From contig JANYBM010000100.1 of assembly GCA_025361125.1 (NCBI GenBank), positions 1-54,423 of the forward strand: a stretch of DNA of 54,423 bases, in the 5' to 3' direction. The notes under the pieces were generated by a model. It did not search any database and had not been told where the DNA came from. It was given only the letters and a program-made list of their open reading frames with translations. The stretch is from Holophagaceae bacterium (GTDB lineage Bacteria; Acidobacteriota; Holophagae; Holophagales; Holophagaceae). Of the stretch, positions 1-8,335 are shown piece after piece; the stretch's first letter is position 1, and each line of letters opens with the position of its first letter. The position numbers and the translations under genes are program-made.

Positions 1-1626
1 TGGATTACCACGCCTTCCATCGCGGGTGCGCTTCTGCTCACCGGGCTCGCCTGCAGCGGAGGAGGCGGCAACACCTACGGCGGTAGCTCACCAACCCCCG
101 TGGCTATTTCTGTGAGCCCGAGCCCAGCCACCCTTGAGGCCGGACAACCCCGGAGCTTTTCCGCCTCGCTCAGTGGAACGACCGCCCAGATCACTTGGAC
201 CGCCAGCGCCGGAAGCGTTGTTCCAAGCGGCGATACGCTCAGCGCCACTTTCACCGCGCCCGCCAGCGCTGGCGCGGTGACCCTCACGGCTTCGGTGCCG
301 GGAGCTTCGGCCCAGGCCACCATCAACGTCATCACGACGCCCATCGCCATGAAAGTGAGTCCGGCGGTCGCATTCGTTAATGCCTCAGCGGCCCAAGCGT
401 TCACCGGGACTTTTACAGGCACCACGGACACGGCAACGGCTTGGTCCATGTTGGAAGGAACCGCCTCGGGTTCCGTGAGCGGCACCGGCGCCTACACCGC
501 ACCCTCAACACCCGGAATCTACCATGTGGTGGTGAAGAGCCTCGTGGATCCGCGCGTCATGGCCATGGCGGAAGTGCATGTCATTCAATCCAGCTTCACC
601 TATGCGGGCACCTGGACTACCTTGGGCTCCTTGAACGCGGCCCGCTATCGCTCGGCGGCCACCGCCACCGCGGATGGCCGTCTCTGGGTTTCGGGCGGAA
701 CGCCCACCTTCACCTGGGCAGGCTTGGGCTCTTCGGAGATTCTGGCTGCAGCGGGCACCACTTTCTCTCTTTCTGTTCCGTTGAGCACTCCCCGTCTCAA
801 TCACACTTCCACCCTGTTGCCCTCCGGAAAGATCCTGCTGATCGGCGGCAACAATGCCACAGGAACCGCGGACCTCGACGCTGCGGAATTGGTGGATCTC
901 ACTTTGGGCACCTCCACCCCCGTAGGCAGCATGGCCACCGCCCGGGAACAGCACACCGCGACGCTGCTGGCGGATGGCCGCGTGCTGGTGGTCGGCGGAT
1001 ACAGCACCCCTGCGGCTGGAGCCACGAACACAGCTGAAATTTTCAACCCCGTCACGCGCACCTTCATCCCGGCGGGAAACATGGTCCACGCCCGCTTCGA
1101 CCACAGCGCCACCTTGATGGCCGACGGCCGCGTGATGATCACCGGACTGCGCCCCACCAGCGCCGTTCCCGGCACCAGCATCGAGATCTTTGATCCCAAC
1201 ACCAATCAATTCACGGAAGTCGGCAATCTCCAGACCGCCCGCTACTACCAATCCTCGGTGCTCCTGCCGGATGGCCGCGTGGCAGTGCTCGGGGGTTACA
1301 TGGGGGCTGGTCTCACCACCAGCATCGAGGTCGTCACACCCGCCGGCATCAGCACCACGGTTGGCAACATGCTCAACGCCCGGGAGGAACAAGGCAGCTT
1401 CATCGGGCTCAACGGCAAGATCCTGGTGGCTGGAGGGGACGCATCGAGCGCACCGGTCATTCCGGCTGAGTTCATCGACCCCGTTACCTTCTTGCCCACC
1501 GCCTCAGGATTGCCGAGCATGAATCATGGACTCAGCCCCATCGTCATGTTGCCCAACGGCAAGGTCGTGGCGGTCGGGGGAACCAACAGTTCCAGCGCAG
1601 TGGGAACCGCGGAAATTTTTCAATGA
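1..1626 (+). CDS. Ig-like/kelch-repeat lipoprotein (5' end cut off)
   Basis: The frame is open from base 1, so the start lies outside the window; 541 residues are visible. The first residues look like the end of a lipoprotein signal (LTGLAC followed by SGGGGN), which would anchor the protein to a membrane at the Cys near residue 18. Two bacterial Ig-like segments follow (about residues 35-190, pattern VSPSPATLEAGQ and VSPAVAFVNAS). After these come about seven kelch-type repeats of the form AR..H.(A/S)TLL.DGRVL..GG, enough for a complete beta-propeller of the galactose-oxidase fold. I see no catalytic residues. A surface-binding or adhesion role is inferred only from the architecture. The lipobox has Gly at -3, which is not ideal. 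No terminator is visible after the stop. Confidence 0.85.
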   Translation, partial: WITTPSIAGALLLTGLACSGGGGNTYGGSSPTPVAISVSPSPATLEAGQPRSFSASLSGTTAQITWTASAGSVVPSGDTLSATFTAPASAGAVTLTASVPGASAQATINVITTPIAMKVSPAVAFVNASAAQAFTGTFTGTTDTATAWSMLEGTASGSVSGTGAYTAPSTPGIYHVVVKSLVDPRVMAMAEVHVIQSSFTYAGTWTTLGSLNAARYRSAATATADGRLWVSGGTPTFTWAGLGSSEILAAAGTTFSLSVPLSTPRLNHTSTLLPSGKILLIGGNNATGTADLDAAELVDLTLGTSTPVGSMATAREQHTATLLADGRVLVVGGYSTPAAGATNTAEIFNPVTRTFIPAGNMVHARFDHSATLMADGRVMITGLRPTSAVPGTSIEIFDPNTNQFTEVGNLQTARYYQSSVLLPDGRVAVLGGYMGAGLTTSIEVVTPAGISTTVGNMLNAREEQGSFIGLNGKILVAGGDASSAPVIPAEFIDPVTFLPTASGLPSMNHGLSPIVMLPNGKVVAVGGTNSSSAVGTAEIFQ

Positions 1627-1738
1627 GCAGGACATAGGATTGCAGTTCAAAGCAGCCTGAAGTCTCAGGGCACAGCGCAGGCCGGTGATCACGCTGGGTG
1701 CCCAAACACCACTTGCGCCGAATCCAGAGCCATGCCGC

Positions 1739-2173
1739 TCATGGACGACTTGGCTCAGCAGTCGGTGGCCTAACAGGGTTGAGATCTGCAGGAGCTGGCT
1801 TTAAGATTCGTTTCAACGGCAGGTAGCAGCGTCCCCCTGGCCCCTCGGTACAGGGTTGGTAAGTAACTTCCAGCAGGGACGAGCCATCCAGTCCTTCACC
1901 TGCAAGGGAAATAGCCACCTTTGCCCGCCAGATGGGATCCCCGGTGTCATCGATATCAGAGGGGGCTGGGAGCGGACCTACTTTTAGATGGCCCTGCCCT
2001 TTCAGCACCACCTTGAAATGCGCAACTTTCAAGTGCGCACCCACAGGTAATGAAAGTGAGAGGATGCCTTTAGAGACGGTGATGGTCACGTCCTTCACAG
2101 GATCGAAGGCCGCGCCTGCGGCGAGCTGACAGCAGAAAATACTGAGCAGGATTTCAGGCCGTCGCGAGCGCAT
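1739..2173 (-). CDS. DsbD-alpha-like exported thiol-disulfide protein
   Basis: A 144-residue protein starting at the ATG at 2173, 20 bases inside the end of the ApbE gene. A longer frame runs upstream through ApbE, but its extra residues are the ApbE gene read in another frame, so I chose the internal start. Residues 1-22 form a signal peptide (MRSRRPEILLSIFCCQLAAGAA). The rest resembles the N-terminal periplasmic domain of DsbD. It has a YQPC...CYLP element near the C-terminus, matching the two-cysteine YQ.C...CYPP signature that takes electrons from the DsbD membrane domain. No DsbD membrane part or C-terminal thioredoxin is present. As last gene of the cassette it may exchange thiols with the TlpA fusion. 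Family assignment is fairly sure, partner is inferred. Confidence 0.7.
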   Translation of the reverse strand: MRSRRPEILLSIFCCQLAAGAAFDPVKDVTITVSKGILSLSLPVGAHLKVAHFKVVLKGQGHLKVGPLPAPSDIDDTGDPIWRAKVAISLAGEGLDGSSLLEVTYQPCTEGPGGRCYLPLKRILKPAPADLNPVRPPTAEPSRP

Positions 2174-3113
2174 GGGAGGCTTCCCTCGCTGGAGCAAGAC
2201 CGCTGGTGGCAAACATCTGCCCGGATTCGGCAATGAGCACACCTTCCACATTTGGCGTGGCTTCAAGCAGGTCCAGGCCCGCCTTGGAACCCAGCAGAAA
2301 GGCGGCGGTGGCCAGGCACCCGGCCTGGAACGTTCGTGGAGCAATCACGGTGGCCGAGGCCAGGCCCCGAGCGGGTAGGCCAGTGCGTGCGTCCAGAAGA
2401 TGGTGGTAGCGGATGCCGTCCTTCACAAAAGCCCGTTCATAGTCGCCGGACGTGGCGATGCCTGCCCCGTTGCCCATGGCGATGCTAAGGCGATTGCGGC
2501 GGGGATCCCTGGGGTCCTGGACGCCGACGGACCAAGGGCGGCCATCACCCCGTCGGCCCACGGTGCGCACATCCCCTGAAAAATTCACCAAGGCGCTCTC
2601 CACGCCTTCAGAGACCAGCAAATCTGCGACAGCATCCACCGCATATTCCTTACCCACGCCGCCGAGATCCAGTTCCATGCCTGGGCGATGGAAACACACG
2701 GTGCCCGAGCGCAGTTCCACGGCCGAGGCCCGGACGAGGGGCAGCAACGCCGCCAGCTCGCCTACACTGGGAATCTTACCGGTCTTGAAATCCCAAGCCC
2801 GGCGCAGCACACCGATGGTCGGATCGAAGCGGCCACCGGTGGTCTGGTAGAGGTCCAGCGCCGCCTGGATCAGGCCTTCGGTTTCTTCATCCACGATCAC
2901 GGGTTCCTTCCCGGCGCGGTTGTTGATTTCCGAGAGCACGCTTTGGGGCCGGTATCGGGAAAACTTTGCTTCGATCCGCCGGGCTTCGCGTTCGGCCTTG
3001 CGGGTGATGACTTCAGCCTGTTCAACTCCGCAGGCGGCTACGAACCGCACCACCCCTGCTCCCCCCATGAGGGGAAAGCGCAGCGTGTAGAGGGCGTGGG
3101 TCAGAACTGCCAT
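2154..3113 (-). CDS. apbE: ApbE-type FAD:protein FMN transferase
   Basis: A 319-residue protein. ApbE enzymes use FAD and Mg to attach FMN covalently to a Thr or Ser of target flavoproteins. Visible family motifs: FSRYRPQSVLSEIN (51-64), GGRFDPTIG (93-101), DLGGVGKEYAVD (149-160, normally DLGGIAKGYAVD), ATSGDY (220-225) and HHLLDARTG (237-245). The ATG overlaps the end of the DUF3570 gene by 13 bases and has no clear ribosome site, suggesting translational coupling. Unlike most ApbE proteins it shows no lipoprotein or Sec signal: the N-terminus goes straight into the first strand. It may therefore act in the cytoplasm. No classical flavinylation target (NqrC/RnfG-type) lies in the window. Confidence 0.93.
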   Translation of the reverse strand: MAVLTHALYTLRFPLMGGAGVVRFVAACGVEQAEVITRKAEREARRIEAKFSRYRPQSVLSEINNRAGKEPVIVDEETEGLIQAALDLYQTTGGRFDPTIGVLRRAWDFKTGKIPSVGELAALLPLVRASAVELRSGTVCFHRPGMELDLGGVGKEYAVDAVADLLVSEGVESALVNFSGDVRTVGRRGDGRPWSVGVQDPRDPRRNRLSIAMGNGAGIATSGDYERAFVKDGIRYHHLLDARTGLPARGLASATVIAPRTFQAGCLATAAFLLGSKAGLDLLEATPNVEGVLIAESGQMFATSGLAPAREASHALATA

Positions 3114-4339
3114 TTCAGGCCCACGGTGAATGTGGCTGTATTGAGATCCGCCGCAGAAGTAAGTGGTCCTGAGAAGGTAGCGGGATGGTTGGGTGTGGCT
3201 GGGATGGCGATGGGCGTGAGGCGGTCCTTGCCATGTTGGAACTGGAAGGTGCCACCCAGGCTCAGCGTGAGTCCATCCGCCACTTCGAACCCCGCCGAGA
3301 GGCCCACCAGAATGCTATTGAAGGGCGAGAGCCGGTAGTCAGCAGAACGATAGACCTGGGGCGCATCGAAGGAAGCAGCGTAGAAAGTGGCTGAGCCTTG
3401 CGTGTAGTAACGCAGGCGCGGGGAGAGGCTCCAGCCTTCATCGAACCGTTGGTCATAGGTGAGGTCGAGCGTATGGGATTTGATGCCCCAATCGTCCCAG
3501 TAGTAGCGATAGTTGGTCTTGAGGGAGCCATCCCAATCGAAGTGATGGGCCTCCTTGACAACGACTGTCTTCCGTTCGCGGGTTTCGGGGCGGTGATCGG
3601 AAAGCGCGGTCAAGCCAACGGGGACAATCTTGTAGGGATCATCCAGATACCCTGAAAGCCGACTGAGGGAGCCGGAAACATCCATGAGGTCATCCTCCCC
3701 CAGAACCCAGGTCCAACCCAGAGCATAGCTGCGTTCTTTTTTTGGGAAGCTGAGATTCGACGTGACTGGAGCCACGGTGTCATCCGAGAAAGAGAACCCG
3801 CCATGCAAAGTCCCCCGGCCCTCCAGAACCGTCCAAGCGTCCGAGAGGCCGAGGGATTGAGCTGTGTAGTCCTTTTCCTTGGAATGAGAAAATTCGATGC
3901 TGGGCAGATGGGCGCCAAACCGGCGGCTGTAGCCCAATGAGATGGAATCCCGGCGGTCGCTATAGGTGGATAGGGGCACCTTGCCGTTAGAGCTCGTGCC
4001 CGAAGCGGAGGTGGTCACATCAAGGGTCGGATAGCCGCCATTCGGAGAAGCGCCAGAAATGGTGTCATGAGACAGAATCAGATCCAGCGCTCCGTAGCTG
4101 GTGCCTAGATCCTTATGCACCAACAATACGGGATTGATGACCTGGGTCCGGCCCTCTAATTCCTGGTAGTAGAGGGTCCGAAAATCAACAAAAGACTGCG
4201 CCTGGGCCGACCGGCCTGTGAGGACGCCCAACCCGACGGCGGCAATATGAAACCCTTGTAGGCGCTGCCTGCGGCGACGGGAGGAACGCAACACTCGGGA
4301 TTCAGTTGCAGCCACAGCCACCTCCCGCCGCGCCGCCAT
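3101..4339 (-). CDS. DUF3570 family putative outer-membrane beta-barrel
   Basis: A 412-residue protein. After a basic stretch (SSRRRRQRLQ) there is a hydrophobic signal ending near AQAQ (residues 46-49). The mature part has alternating polar/aromatic beta strands and ends in ...VGLKWQF, a terminal Phe as in outer-membrane barrels. The block YRYYWDDWGIKSHTLDL followed by W.LSPRLRYYTQGSATFY is characteristic of DUF3570. Function in this family is unknown; it recurs with ApbE, DUF4266 and TlpA-type proteins. The ATG overlaps the upstream gene by 38 bases; a GTG at 4294 would give a shorter signal peptide and is an alternative start. Neither has a good ribosome site, consistent with coupling. Confidence 0.88.
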   Translation of the reverse strand: MAARREVAVAATESRVLRSSRRRRQRLQGFHIAAVGLGVLTGRSAQAQSFVDFRTLYYQELEGRTQVINPVLLVHKDLGTSYGALDLILSHDTISGASPNGGYPTLDVTTSASGTSSNGKVPLSTYSDRRDSISLGYSRRFGAHLPSIEFSHSKEKDYTAQSLGLSDAWTVLEGRGTLHGGFSFSDDTVAPVTSNLSFPKKERSYALGWTWVLGEDDLMDVSGSLSRLSGYLDDPYKIVPVGLTALSDHRPETRERKTVVVKEAHHFDWDGSLKTNYRYYWDDWGIKSHTLDLTYDQRFDEGWSLSPRLRYYTQGSATFYAASFDAPQVYRSADYRLSPFNSILVGLSAGFEVADGLTLSLGGTFQFQHGKDRLTPIAIPATPNHPATFSGPLTSAADLNTATFTVGLKWQF

Positions 4340-5012
4340 TGCCAGAGGACGCTTCCTTGCTGGCGTAGATGTGCTCCTGCAAGAGCTGGGTCAGAGGATC
4401 TCCATCCAGGGCCATGAAGGGATCCGCGAGATGCCCACGCCGCCAGGCCTTCAGATTCCCAGTGGCTTGCAGACCCCCGGCCACACGCACATCCGTTTGG
4501 GGGTTGAGTTTCGTGCCTTTGAACAGACCCTGAATGGTGGCCTCCACCGCAGCCATGTGTTCGCCGCCTTCAAAACGCGCGACGATCCTGCCCTCCGTAT
4601 CCACGATGAAGCTGGTGGGCATGGCCACCACATGATAGGCCTCCGCAGAGGCACCCGAGGTATCCGTGAGGATGGTAAAACTGACCGGCACGCGATCCAG
4701 GAAATTGGCTGCGTTGGCCACGTCATCATCCAAAGAAACGCCTACCACCACCAGCCCCTGAGCTTTGTATCTGGCTTGGAGTTGGTCGAGGGCAGGCAGG
4801 CTTTTCCGGCAGGGACCGCACCAGGAGGCCCAGAAATCCACCAGCACCACCTTCCCCTTTTGGGCCGCGAGTGAAAAGGTGCCCCCCTTCGAGCCCGTAG
4901 ACTTTAAGCTTTGCAGCATTAGCGGTGGTGCGGGTTCCCCGGCCCAGGCAACAACCGGTGCCAGAGCGAGTAAGGCCGCACAGAACCGAGTTCTTAAGGA
5001 GAGAGCGAGCAT
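4302..5012 (-). CDS. TlpA-like thioredoxin fused to a DUF4266 tail
   Basis: A 236-residue protein and first gene of the minus-strand cassette. I start it at the ATG at 5012, which has AAGGTG about 7 bases upstream and begins a clean signal peptide (residues 1-24, ending VVAWA). An ATG at 5081 has no ribosome site. Residues 30-165 are a TlpA/ResA-type thioredoxin with WCGPC at 64-68 and the cis-proline loop MPTSF at 131-135. Residues 187-236 match DUF4266: KAWRRGHLADPFM, D..P......EHIYASKEASSG, and the invariant-looking ending GGGCGCN. DUF4266 is usually a separate small lipoprotein gene next to DUF3570, so this is a gene fusion. Likely role: periplasmic thiol redox or metal handling for the DUF3570 partner (inference). 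Confidence 0.88.
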   Translation of the reverse strand: MLALSLRTRFCAALLALAPVVAWAGEPAPPLMLQSLKSTGSKGGTFSLAAQKGKVVLVDFWASWCGPCRKSLPALDQLQARYKAQGLVVVGVSLDDDVANAANFLDRVPVSFTILTDTSGASAEAYHVVAMPTSFIVDTEGRIVARFEGGEHMAAVEATIQGLFKGTKLNPQTDVRVAGGLQATGNLKAWRRGHLADPFMALDGDPLTQLLQEHIYASKEASSGNGGAAGGGCGCN

Positions 5013-5159
5013 GGGGCACCTTAAGCAAGGCCTGACGAAGCATCGGGCGGATGGGTTCTGATTAGGTGTTGAAACATGCACTCAGGTTCCCACACTTAGG
5101 GAAGCTCTTCATATCTAAGACACCTGCCACAATCGAGCTTCCAAACCAGAAGGGACTCC

Positions 5160-5591
5160 ATGACCGCCATTGCCACCGCCACCGCCACCGCCACCCTTGC
5201 CCTGCCCGCCGAGCAGCTCTTCACGTTTCTTGCGGATCTCTCCAACCACCAGGCCTTCTTGGAACCCGCGGCCATGGATTTCAGCGGAGCTGCGGACAGC
5301 CACCGTTACAAAATAGAAGTGATGGGCATGACCATGCCCGTGGAAGCCCTCATCGGCGAAAGAGTTTCACCCACCCTGGTCACGCTGGTACCTGGCGCGA
5401 AAAAAATGTTCGACCACACCCTGCGTTTCGAGATCACGCCAAGGGGTGACAGCTGCAGCCTTCGGATCGTGGATGAAGCCGACCTGCCGGCCATGATGAA
5501 GATGATGGGCGCCGAGAAATTGCTAAAGGCCCAGTTGGACAGCGCACTGGCGAAAATTGAAGAACTGGCGAAGGAAGGCAAGGTGAGGTGA
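5160..5591 (+). CDS. SRPBCC (START/polyketide-cyclase fold) protein
   Basis: A 143-residue cytoplasmic protein. The ATG at 5160 has AGAAGGGA 5-6 bases upstream. The pattern of an N-terminal strand (LALPAEQLFTFLADLSNHQAFLEP), central beta strands and a long C-terminal helix (LLKAQLDSALAKIEELAKEG) fits the SRPBCC ligand-binding fold. The ligand cannot be read from sequence. Residues 2-12 are an Ala/Thr run encoded by a GCCACC microsatellite. It is divergent from the redox cassette across 147 bases and followed by heptamer repeats and a possible terminator, so it is probably a single-gene unit. Confidence 0.75.
   Translation: MTAIATATATATLALPAEQLFTFLADLSNHQAFLEPAAMDFSGAADSHRYKIEVMGMTMPVEALIGERVSPTLVTLVPGAKKMFDHTLRFEITPRGDSCSLRIVDEADLPAMMKMMGAEKLLKAQLDSALAKIEELAKEGKVR
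5172..5195 (+). repeat. Hexanucleotide microsatellite (GCCACC)x4
   Basis: Four perfect copies of GCCACC inside the 5' end of the SRPBCC gene, encoding alternating Ala-Thr. Unit length is a multiple of three, so copy-number change would lengthen or shorten the N-terminus without shifting frame. Confidence 0.9.
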
Positions 5592-5595
5592 AGGC

Positions 5596-5616
5596 AGTCG
5601 AGAGTCGAGAGTCGAG
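5596..5616. repeat. Tandem heptamer repeat (AGTCGAG)x3
   Basis: Three perfect, contiguous copies of AGTCGAG begin 5 bases after the SRPBCC stop codon. A degenerate continuation (AATCCGA, AGCTCGA) keeps the 7-base step. The last copy forms the left arm of the possible terminator that follows. Two other intergenic spots in this window carry heptamer arrays of different sequence. Confidence 0.85.
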
Positions 5617-5639
5617 AATCCGAAGCTCGATCTTTTTTT
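5612..5639 (+). terminator. Possible rho-independent terminator after SRPBCC gene
   Basis: TCGAG (5612-5616) pairs with CTCGA (5626-5630) across a 9-base loop and is followed by TCTTTTTTT. The stem is only 5 bp, so the terminator is weak; the T tract and position after a gene support it. Confidence 0.45.
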
Positions 5640-5724
5640 CAAAGCCTGGTGAGACAAGGTCCATTTCGCTTTGGGCACCATCTTTTCTTTCAAGGCATCA
5701 TGAAGGCACATCCCGGAGCCTTCC

Positions 5725-7161
5725 ATGAGAATGTCGCCTCTCACTTTGCTGCTGGTCGCGTTGCCGCTTTGCGCGCAGCTGAAGGAAATCCCTACCACCC
5801 AAAAGGATCAGCAGTCCCTGGCGGTCACTATTTACAACGAGAATCTGGCGCTGGTGAAGGACACCCGTGAGGTGCGGTTGCCCAAGGGCGAGGTGGCCCT
5901 GGCCTTCCAGGAAGTCTCGGTGCAAATCCGGCCCGAAACCGCGCTTTTGCGCGATATCACCCATCCGGAAGGCTTCTGGGTCGCCGAGCAGAATTTCGAT
6001 TTCGATTTGCTCACGCCGCAAAAACTGCTCGATAAATATGTGGGTGAAAAAGTGGGCATCATCACCACGCAGCGTGAGGACAACGGCAAGACCGTCGAGA
6101 AGCGCGAGGAAGCCCTGGTGCTCGCGACCAACAGCGGCACGGTGCTGCAATTCCCCGACCGCATCGAGACCAGCTACGTGGGACGCATCGTCTTCCCAAA
6201 AGTCCCGGAGAACCTGCGGGCGCGGCCCACGCTGGTGATCTCCCTTAACTCCCCTGTGGCCGCCACGCAGAAACTGGAGCTCAGCTACCTCACGGGCGGC
6301 TTGGCCTGGCGGGCGGACTACGTGGCGAACCTGGCCTCGGACGAAAAAACCATGGACCTGAGCGGCTGGGTGACCCTCACCAACACCAGCGGCGTGGCCT
6401 ATCCCAACGCGATGCTGCAACTGGTGGCGGGGGACGTGAACCGGGTTCAGGAGCGACGCGGTGGCTACCAGATCGACGGAATGGCAGTGGGCGCCATGAA
6501 AGCCGCGGCGCCCCAGATGAAGGAGGAGAGTCTCTTCGAATACCACCTGTATACACTGGATCGTCCCACCACCGTCAAGGCCGACCAGACCAAGCAGGTG
6601 GCTTTGCTGAGCGCCTCCAACATCCCGGTGCGCAAGGAATATCTGCTGCGGGGCGAGAGCTACTACTACCAGGGGAGCTATGGCGAGATCGACGCGAAAT
6701 TGAAGGTCGGCGTCTACGTCGAATTCGATAACCGCGAAGCCAACCACATGGGGATGCCACTACCCAAAGGCACCGTCCGGGTCTACAAACGTGACTCCGA
6801 GGGCCGTGCCCAATTCATCGGCGAGGATGCCATCGACCATACGCCAAGGAATGAGACCGTGCGCCTGAAACTCGGCGATGCCTTCGATGTCACCGCGCGC
6901 CGAAAGCAGACCGATTTCAAGAGTCTCGGAGCCATCGGCAAATACCATTACAACTTCGAGACTGCCTTTGAGGTCGAACTTAAGAATGCGAAGAAGGAAG
7001 CCGTCACGGTCTCTGTGCTGGAGCCCATCTACGGCGATTGGGAGATCATCCAGGAAAGCCATCCCCACACCAAGGAATCCGCCGGTGCCGCCAAGTTCAA
7101 GATCGCCATCCCCGCCGAAGGCAGCACCAAATTGACCTATCGGGTAAGAACTAAATGGTGA
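5725..7161 (+). CDS. DUF4139 domain protein, exported
   Basis: A 478-residue protein. The ATG at 5725 has GGAG about 6 bases upstream; a second ATG follows two codons later. Residues 1-17 form a signal peptide (MRMSPLTLLLVALPLCA). The pattern VTIYNENLALVKDTR.V.LPKG near the N-terminus and the later LSYLTGGLAWRADYVANL.....LSGWVTLTNTSG.AY.NA.LQLVAGDVNRV are hallmarks of DUF4139. The C-terminal third is a beta-sandwich with FEVELKNAKKEAVTV and Y..WEI. No enzymatic function is established that I can name. Its 3' end overlaps the convergent lpxK gene by 11 bases. Confidence 0.85.
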   Translation: MRMSPLTLLLVALPLCAQLKEIPTTQKDQQSLAVTIYNENLALVKDTREVRLPKGEVALAFQEVSVQIRPETALLRDITHPEGFWVAEQNFDFDLLTPQKLLDKYVGEKVGIITTQREDNGKTVEKREEALVLATNSGTVLQFPDRIETSYVGRIVFPKVPENLRARPTLVISLNSPVAATQKLELSYLTGGLAWRADYVANLASDEKTMDLSGWVTLTNTSGVAYPNAMLQLVAGDVNRVQERRGGYQIDGMAVGAMKAAAPQMKEESLFEYHLYTLDRPTTVKADQTKQVALLSASNIPVRKEYLLRGESYYYQGSYGEIDAKLKVGVYVEFDNREANHMGMPLPKGTVRVYKRDSEGRAQFIGEDAIDHTPRNETVRLKLGDAFDVTARRKQTDFKSLGAIGKYHYNFETAFEVELKNAKKEAVTVSVLEPIYGDWEIIQESHPHTKESAGAAKFKIAIPAEGSTKLTYRVRTKW

Positions 7162-8197
7162 GCGTTTTCAGCCGTTCCAAAATCCATATCAGCAGCGCTT
7201 CAGCGCCAATGACTTTCTGTTCGGCAATCCACAGGGGCATTTGAAGCAGGGCCTGATGTTCGCCTCCAAGTTTCACCGCATCTTTTTCGGTGCAGACGAG
7301 CCCTGAAGAGCCCTCCTTCGCCGCTGCGGCCTGCACCAGCCACAACTCCCGGGGGCTGATGGCGTGGTGGTCCCTGAATGTTTTCGTGCCGGACCAGGAA
7401 AGGCCCGCCACCAGAAGATCTGCGAAGAACGCCTCCGGGTGGCCCAGGCCACAGAAGGCGAACAATTGCCCCAGGTTCTTGGCTGGCAAGTTCAGTATCT
7501 CCGGTTCGCCGTTGGCCTTGAAGGCGCGCAATGCACCGATGGCGAAATCCACGTAGAAAATGGGCCCACCACTGCCGTACTCCTTCCACCAGGCTTCGAT
7601 TTCATCCTTCGGTGCCAGACCACCCCGCGTCACCACCAGGGCATGAGCCCGTTTGGCCGAGTCCTGGGGTTCCCGCAAATCTCCCATTGGCAGCATCTTC
7701 CCATTGCCCCAACGGCGCACTCCGTCCAGCACCAGCAAGTCCAAATCGCGATGCAGCGCCCGGTGTTGGAAGCCATCATCCAGCAGCAAGATTTTGGTTG
7801 AAGGCTTGGTCACGACTGCTCGCGCGGCGCCGGCAGCGCGGCTACGGGCCACCACCACGCGGCCTCTCCCAAGGCGCCGGGCCATGAGCAAGGGCTCATC
7901 GCCCACTTCCGAGGCCTTGGATTCCGGGTTCACATCCATTACAGCAAAAGGCCGTTTGCCGCCGTAGCCCCGCGAAATAACGGCATTGGCCCAACCCGCA
8001 GCCTGAAGGGATTCTGCAAGATAAAGCGACAACGGGGTTTTCCCGGTGCCACCGGTGCTCAGGTTGCCGATGGAAAGCACTGGCACACCCACGTGCGAAG
8101 TCCGCTCTGGGTGGGCATCAAACGCGCCATTCCGCAAGCGCACTACCCCGCCGTAAAACGGCGAGAGCGGCGCGGCCAACCAGCGAAACAGAGACAT
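7151..8197 (-). CDS. lpxK: Tetraacyldisaccharide 4'-kinase LpxK
   Basis: A 348-residue inner-membrane-associated kinase that phosphorylates the 4' position of the lipid A disaccharide precursor, yielding lipid IVA. The ATG at 8197 has AAGGTG 5 bases upstream. An N-terminal amphipathic/hydrophobic segment (LFRWLAAPLSPFYGG) is followed by the P-loop GNLSTGGTGKT at 44-54, then SRGYGG, EVGDEPLLMA and LLLDDGFQH, all typical of LpxK. Length fits the family. No other lpx gene is adjacent. It shows that the host makes lipid A, so it is a diderm. Confidence 0.95.
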   Translation of the reverse strand: MSLFRWLAAPLSPFYGGVVRLRNGAFDAHPERTSHVGVPVLSIGNLSTGGTGKTPLSLYLAESLQAAGWANAVISRGYGGKRPFAVMDVNPESKASEVGDEPLLMARRLGRGRVVVARSRAAGAARAVVTKPSTKILLLDDGFQHRALHRDLDLLVLDGVRRWGNGKMLPMGDLREPQDSAKRAHALVVTRGGLAPKDEIEAWWKEYGSGGPIFYVDFAIGALRAFKANGEPEILNLPAKNLGQLFAFCGLGHPEAFFADLLVAGLSWSGTKTFRDHHAISPRELWLVQAAAAKEGSSGLVCTEKDAVKLGGEHQALLQMPLWIAEQKVIGAEALLIWILERLKTLTI

Positions 8198-8323
8198 GTA
8201 ATCACCTTAGTGCCTTGACCTCCAAAAACGGAGGCGATCCCTCAATATTTTCAGTTGGAAAGCAAGGAGCGATAAAGGGCTGATTCGTAACTGCTCAAGC
8301 ATCAATCGAAAAGGGAACCCGCC

Positions 8324-8329
8324 TACAAT
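8324..8329 (+). promoter_or_regulatory. -10 element TACAAT, leaderless-type start
   Basis: TACAAT ends 6 bases before the ATG at 8336, placing the expected transcription start at or next to the start codon. No Shine-Dalgarno is present. I see no good -35 match. Confidence 0.5.
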
Positions 8330-8335
8330 TGTTTC

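Noticed and set aside
3101-3150. DLNTAT near the DUF3570 C-terminus as an ApbE flavinylation site
   Set aside because: The ApbE target consensus is D-x-x-[ST]-[GS]-A-T; this segment is one residue short and lies in the last barrel strands, so it is more likely chance.
5698-6747. Long minus-strand frame (349 codons) opposite the DUF4139 gene
   Set aside because: The plus strand has a signal peptide and DUF4139 motifs; the antisense translation is a compositional shadow with no domain pattern.
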